A stretch of 25,005 bases of DNA from a virus: positions 1-25,005 of the IMG/VR virus record IMGVR_UViG_3300025687_004338, one strand, 5' to 3'. The notes below the pieces were generated by a model. That model searched no databases. It had not been told where the DNA came from and saw only the letters and a list, made by a program, of their open reading frames with translations. This document shows positions 23,925 to 25,005 of the stretch, piece after piece. The position numbers and the translations under genes are program-made. How positions within the stretch are numbered: the first letter of the stretch is position 1; the number at the start of each line of letters is the position of its first letter.

Positions 23925-24774
23925 GATAATCGATGATGGCACTCCGTACCTAGTCGACAACCCTTTGATTGAGATACCTGATTCTATCAGGCAGTTCAAC
24001 GTATCCAATCTATCGAGGCTGCTTTGCTCGGATGAAGACTCTCTGAAAGAGTTCAATAGCGTCTTTGGCATGACTGGCAAAGAGTCTTGCGTTACGATCT
24101 ACACGATGATCCGAGAGAACGGGAGCTATCTCATTCCGATCATTGTTGGCTATAGCGGTCGCTTTATGAACGGAGATGTTGGCCCGGATATCGGATATTC
24201 TCATGGTGCTGCTTTCATGCTGTCCAATCCAAAAGACTGGCCCGAGAAGATGGGAGATATTCTGGACTATCTTAGCGATCGCTACGCTGGAGAGGTTGCG
24301 ATCGAGGTAGACGAAGACTGGAAGATGTCGAAGCTGCAGTTTGGGCATCAGCCGCAGTACGTTTCCCTGATGTCAGAGTTCTATGGGATGAGGTATGATG
24401 AGCTGTTGGGCTGGCTTGTAAACGACGACGAAGCTCCAAGACATTCTGAAGGTGTAGTGCTGTCGGTGATGGTCAGCAAGCCTCCATTTCCTGTTGTCGA
24501 GGTTCCTCAGGGAGATCAGATGCAAGCTGCCAACGATGCTGAGAAGCACATCTGGCGCGTAATTATCGGAAGATGTGAGGTTGTCTTCGTGTCGGCGTAT
24601 GCTGATAACTTGCCGAACTGTCGTCGTCGTGTGTTCCGGACGATCAATCGCATGCTGAAGTATGACAACCGGATCCAGTACCGGACGGACGGTGGCTATA
24701 AGCTGGACTTCGGTAGGATGAGCGAAGTCTACGAGAGATACTCGAAAGACTCAAAGCGTTCTGACAGCAAATAA
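23839..24774 (+). CDS. Diverged, shortened PurD-like (glycinamide ribonucleotide synthetase, ATP-grasp) protein
   Basis: 311 residues from the ATG at 23839, chosen for GGAGG at 23826-23830; a GTG at 23824 would overlap that site. PurD joins phosphoribosylamine to glycine with ATP. From memory of E. coli PurD I can line up: GRFMNGDVGPDIG (107-119) with its KR..GD.GPNTGG loop; WKMSKLQFGHQPQ (161-173) with the EFN.RFGDPE metal/ATP segment; SEGVVLSV (203-210) with SLGVV; and EVVFVSAYADNLPNCRRRVF (247-266) with RVLCVTA and the helix of the C-terminal domain. Residues aligned with the catalytic Glu and Asn are not conserved, and the N-terminal domain (about 120 residues) is missing. So it may bind nucleotide or act structurally rather than make purines. 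Its first 86 bases overlap the giant gene in another frame, implying coupling. Confidence 0.45.
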   Translation: MSRGIYGISDTGLLTGVQRHSGEIQFVTEIIDDGTPYLVDNPLIEIPDSIRQFNVSNLSRLLCSDEDSLKEFNSVFGMTGKESCVTIYTMIRENGSYLIPIIVGYSGRFMNGDVGPDIGYSHGAAFMLSNPKDWPEKMGDILDYLSDRYAGEVAIEVDEDWKMSKLQFGHQPQYVSLMSEFYGMRYDELLGWLVNDDEAPRHSEGVVLSVMVSKPPFPVVEVPQGDQMQAANDAEKHIWRVIIGRCEVVFVSAYADNLPNCRRRVFRTINRMLKYDNRIQYRTDGGYKLDFGRMSEVYERYSKDSKRSDSK

Positions 24775-24803
24775 AAAACCCTCCCCCCGTAGTGGGGAGA
24801 GGG
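24773..24803 (-). terminator. Intrinsic terminator for a converging minus-strand unit
   Basis: CCCTCCCCCC (24779-24788) faces GGGGAGAGGG (24794-24803) around a GTAGT loop: nine pairs and one mismatch. On the plus strand the hairpin is preceded by six A (24773-24778), so read on the minus strand it is followed by TTTTTT, a proper terminator. On the plus strand no T-run follows, so it would stop plus-strand transcripts poorly. It directly abuts the stop codon of the last plus-strand gene. Bases 24804-24898 hold no supported gene. Confidence 0.65.
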
Positions 24804-24898
24804 CTGGCTGAACCGCACTTGGGTTAATTTTCATTACCCCACCCCTTCCATCTGCCGCTGCTCATTGCTTGGTTTCTTCTTATTGCCCGCAGTAACTA

Positions 24899-25005
24899 TC
24901 ATGTGTTGTGTTTATACCAATTCCCAACGTATCGCCGCAGCGACCGCAAGTTGAAATCTGGCGGGTTGTGACCGGAACACAACCCGATCAGTTTGCCGTC
25001 GCGCT
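24899..25005 (-). CDS. 3' end of a minus-strand gene, partial
   Basis: Read on the minus strand from base 25003 the frame is open to a TGA at 24901-24899. The last 34 residues include RDGKLIGLCSGHNPPDFNLR and end in a Trp/Tyr-containing tail. G/C preference at third positions and the minus-strand terminator about 95 bases further on support a real gene end. A competing minus frame is open only to about 24915. Too little is visible to name a function. Confidence 0.4.
   Translation of the reverse strand, partial: RDGKLIGLCSGHNPPDFNLRSLRRYVGNWYKHNT
24962..24986. repeat. Perfect 9-bp inverted repeat
   Basis: CGGGTTGTG (24962-24970) and CACAACCCG (24978-24986) are exact reverse complements separated by ACCGGAA. 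It lies inside the putative minus-strand coding end and has no T-tract on either side, so it is not a standard terminator. It could be an operator, an RNA stem or chance. Confidence 0.5.

Noticed and set aside
24834-24902. 22-residue minus-strand ORF overlapping the partial gene stop as ATGA
   Set aside because: Very short, lysine/glutamine-rich, no ribosome site evidence; the overlap may be chance.
1-25005. tRNA genes, CRISPR arrays, insertion sequences, integrase or attachment site
   Set aside because: No cloverleaf, regularly spaced repeats, transposase or recombinase motifs were seen. The window is nearly all coding for virion proteins.

Overview
The window is a tightly packed, almost entirely plus-strand piece of a tailed bacteriophage genome (Caudoviricetes, most likely a short-tailed podovirus). 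The gene order portal - scaffold - major capsid - decoration - adaptor - tail nozzle - internal virion proteins - giant ejection-type protein, with no tape measure, tail tube or sheath gene, points to a short tail. A small lipoprotein in a probable lysis/envelope cassette and sigma70-like promoter candidates suggest a Gram-negative host, but the sequence does not identify the host.

Layout. 1-2577: two host-contact proteins, a tail fibre open at the left edge (with a tandem 28-residue repeat) and a second beta-rich appendage protein whose C-terminal domain is compositionally foreign. 2583-3284: a sulfotransferase-like P-loop enzyme coupled to the appendage gene. 3321-4689: small genes, namely a 56-residue ORF, a short lipoprotein, a protein with one membrane segment and a permuted papain-like (NlpC/P60 superfamily) hydrolase. 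They look like a lysis or envelope cassette. 4699-8631: portal, an unknown charged protein, scaffold and major capsid protein. 8731-9438: a capsid decoration protein, flanked on both sides by G-tract hairpins. 9511-12468: head-tail adaptor and tail nozzle. 12470-23924: two helical internal-virion candidates followed by a 3002-residue protein that carries a HEIGH zinc metallopeptidase motif, hydrophobic segments and a conserved phage C-terminal region. 23839-24774: a shortened, diverged relative of PurD (glycinamide ribonucleotide synthetase), translationally coupled to the giant gene. 24775-25005: the plus-strand block ends. A hairpin with a T-tract on the minus strand and the end of a minus-strand reading frame show that a converging transcription unit enters from the right.

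The most notable observations are the PurD-like protein behind the giant virion gene, the giant protein with its protease motif, a 131-base overlap next to an A6 run between the unknown charged protein and the scaffold gene, and a strong excess of the palindromes GGATCC and TCCGGA that begins abruptly at the portal gene and is absent from the first 4.7 kb. No tRNA, CRISPR array, insertion sequence, integrase, terminase or polymerase gene was recognised. The packaging and replication genes must lie outside the window.
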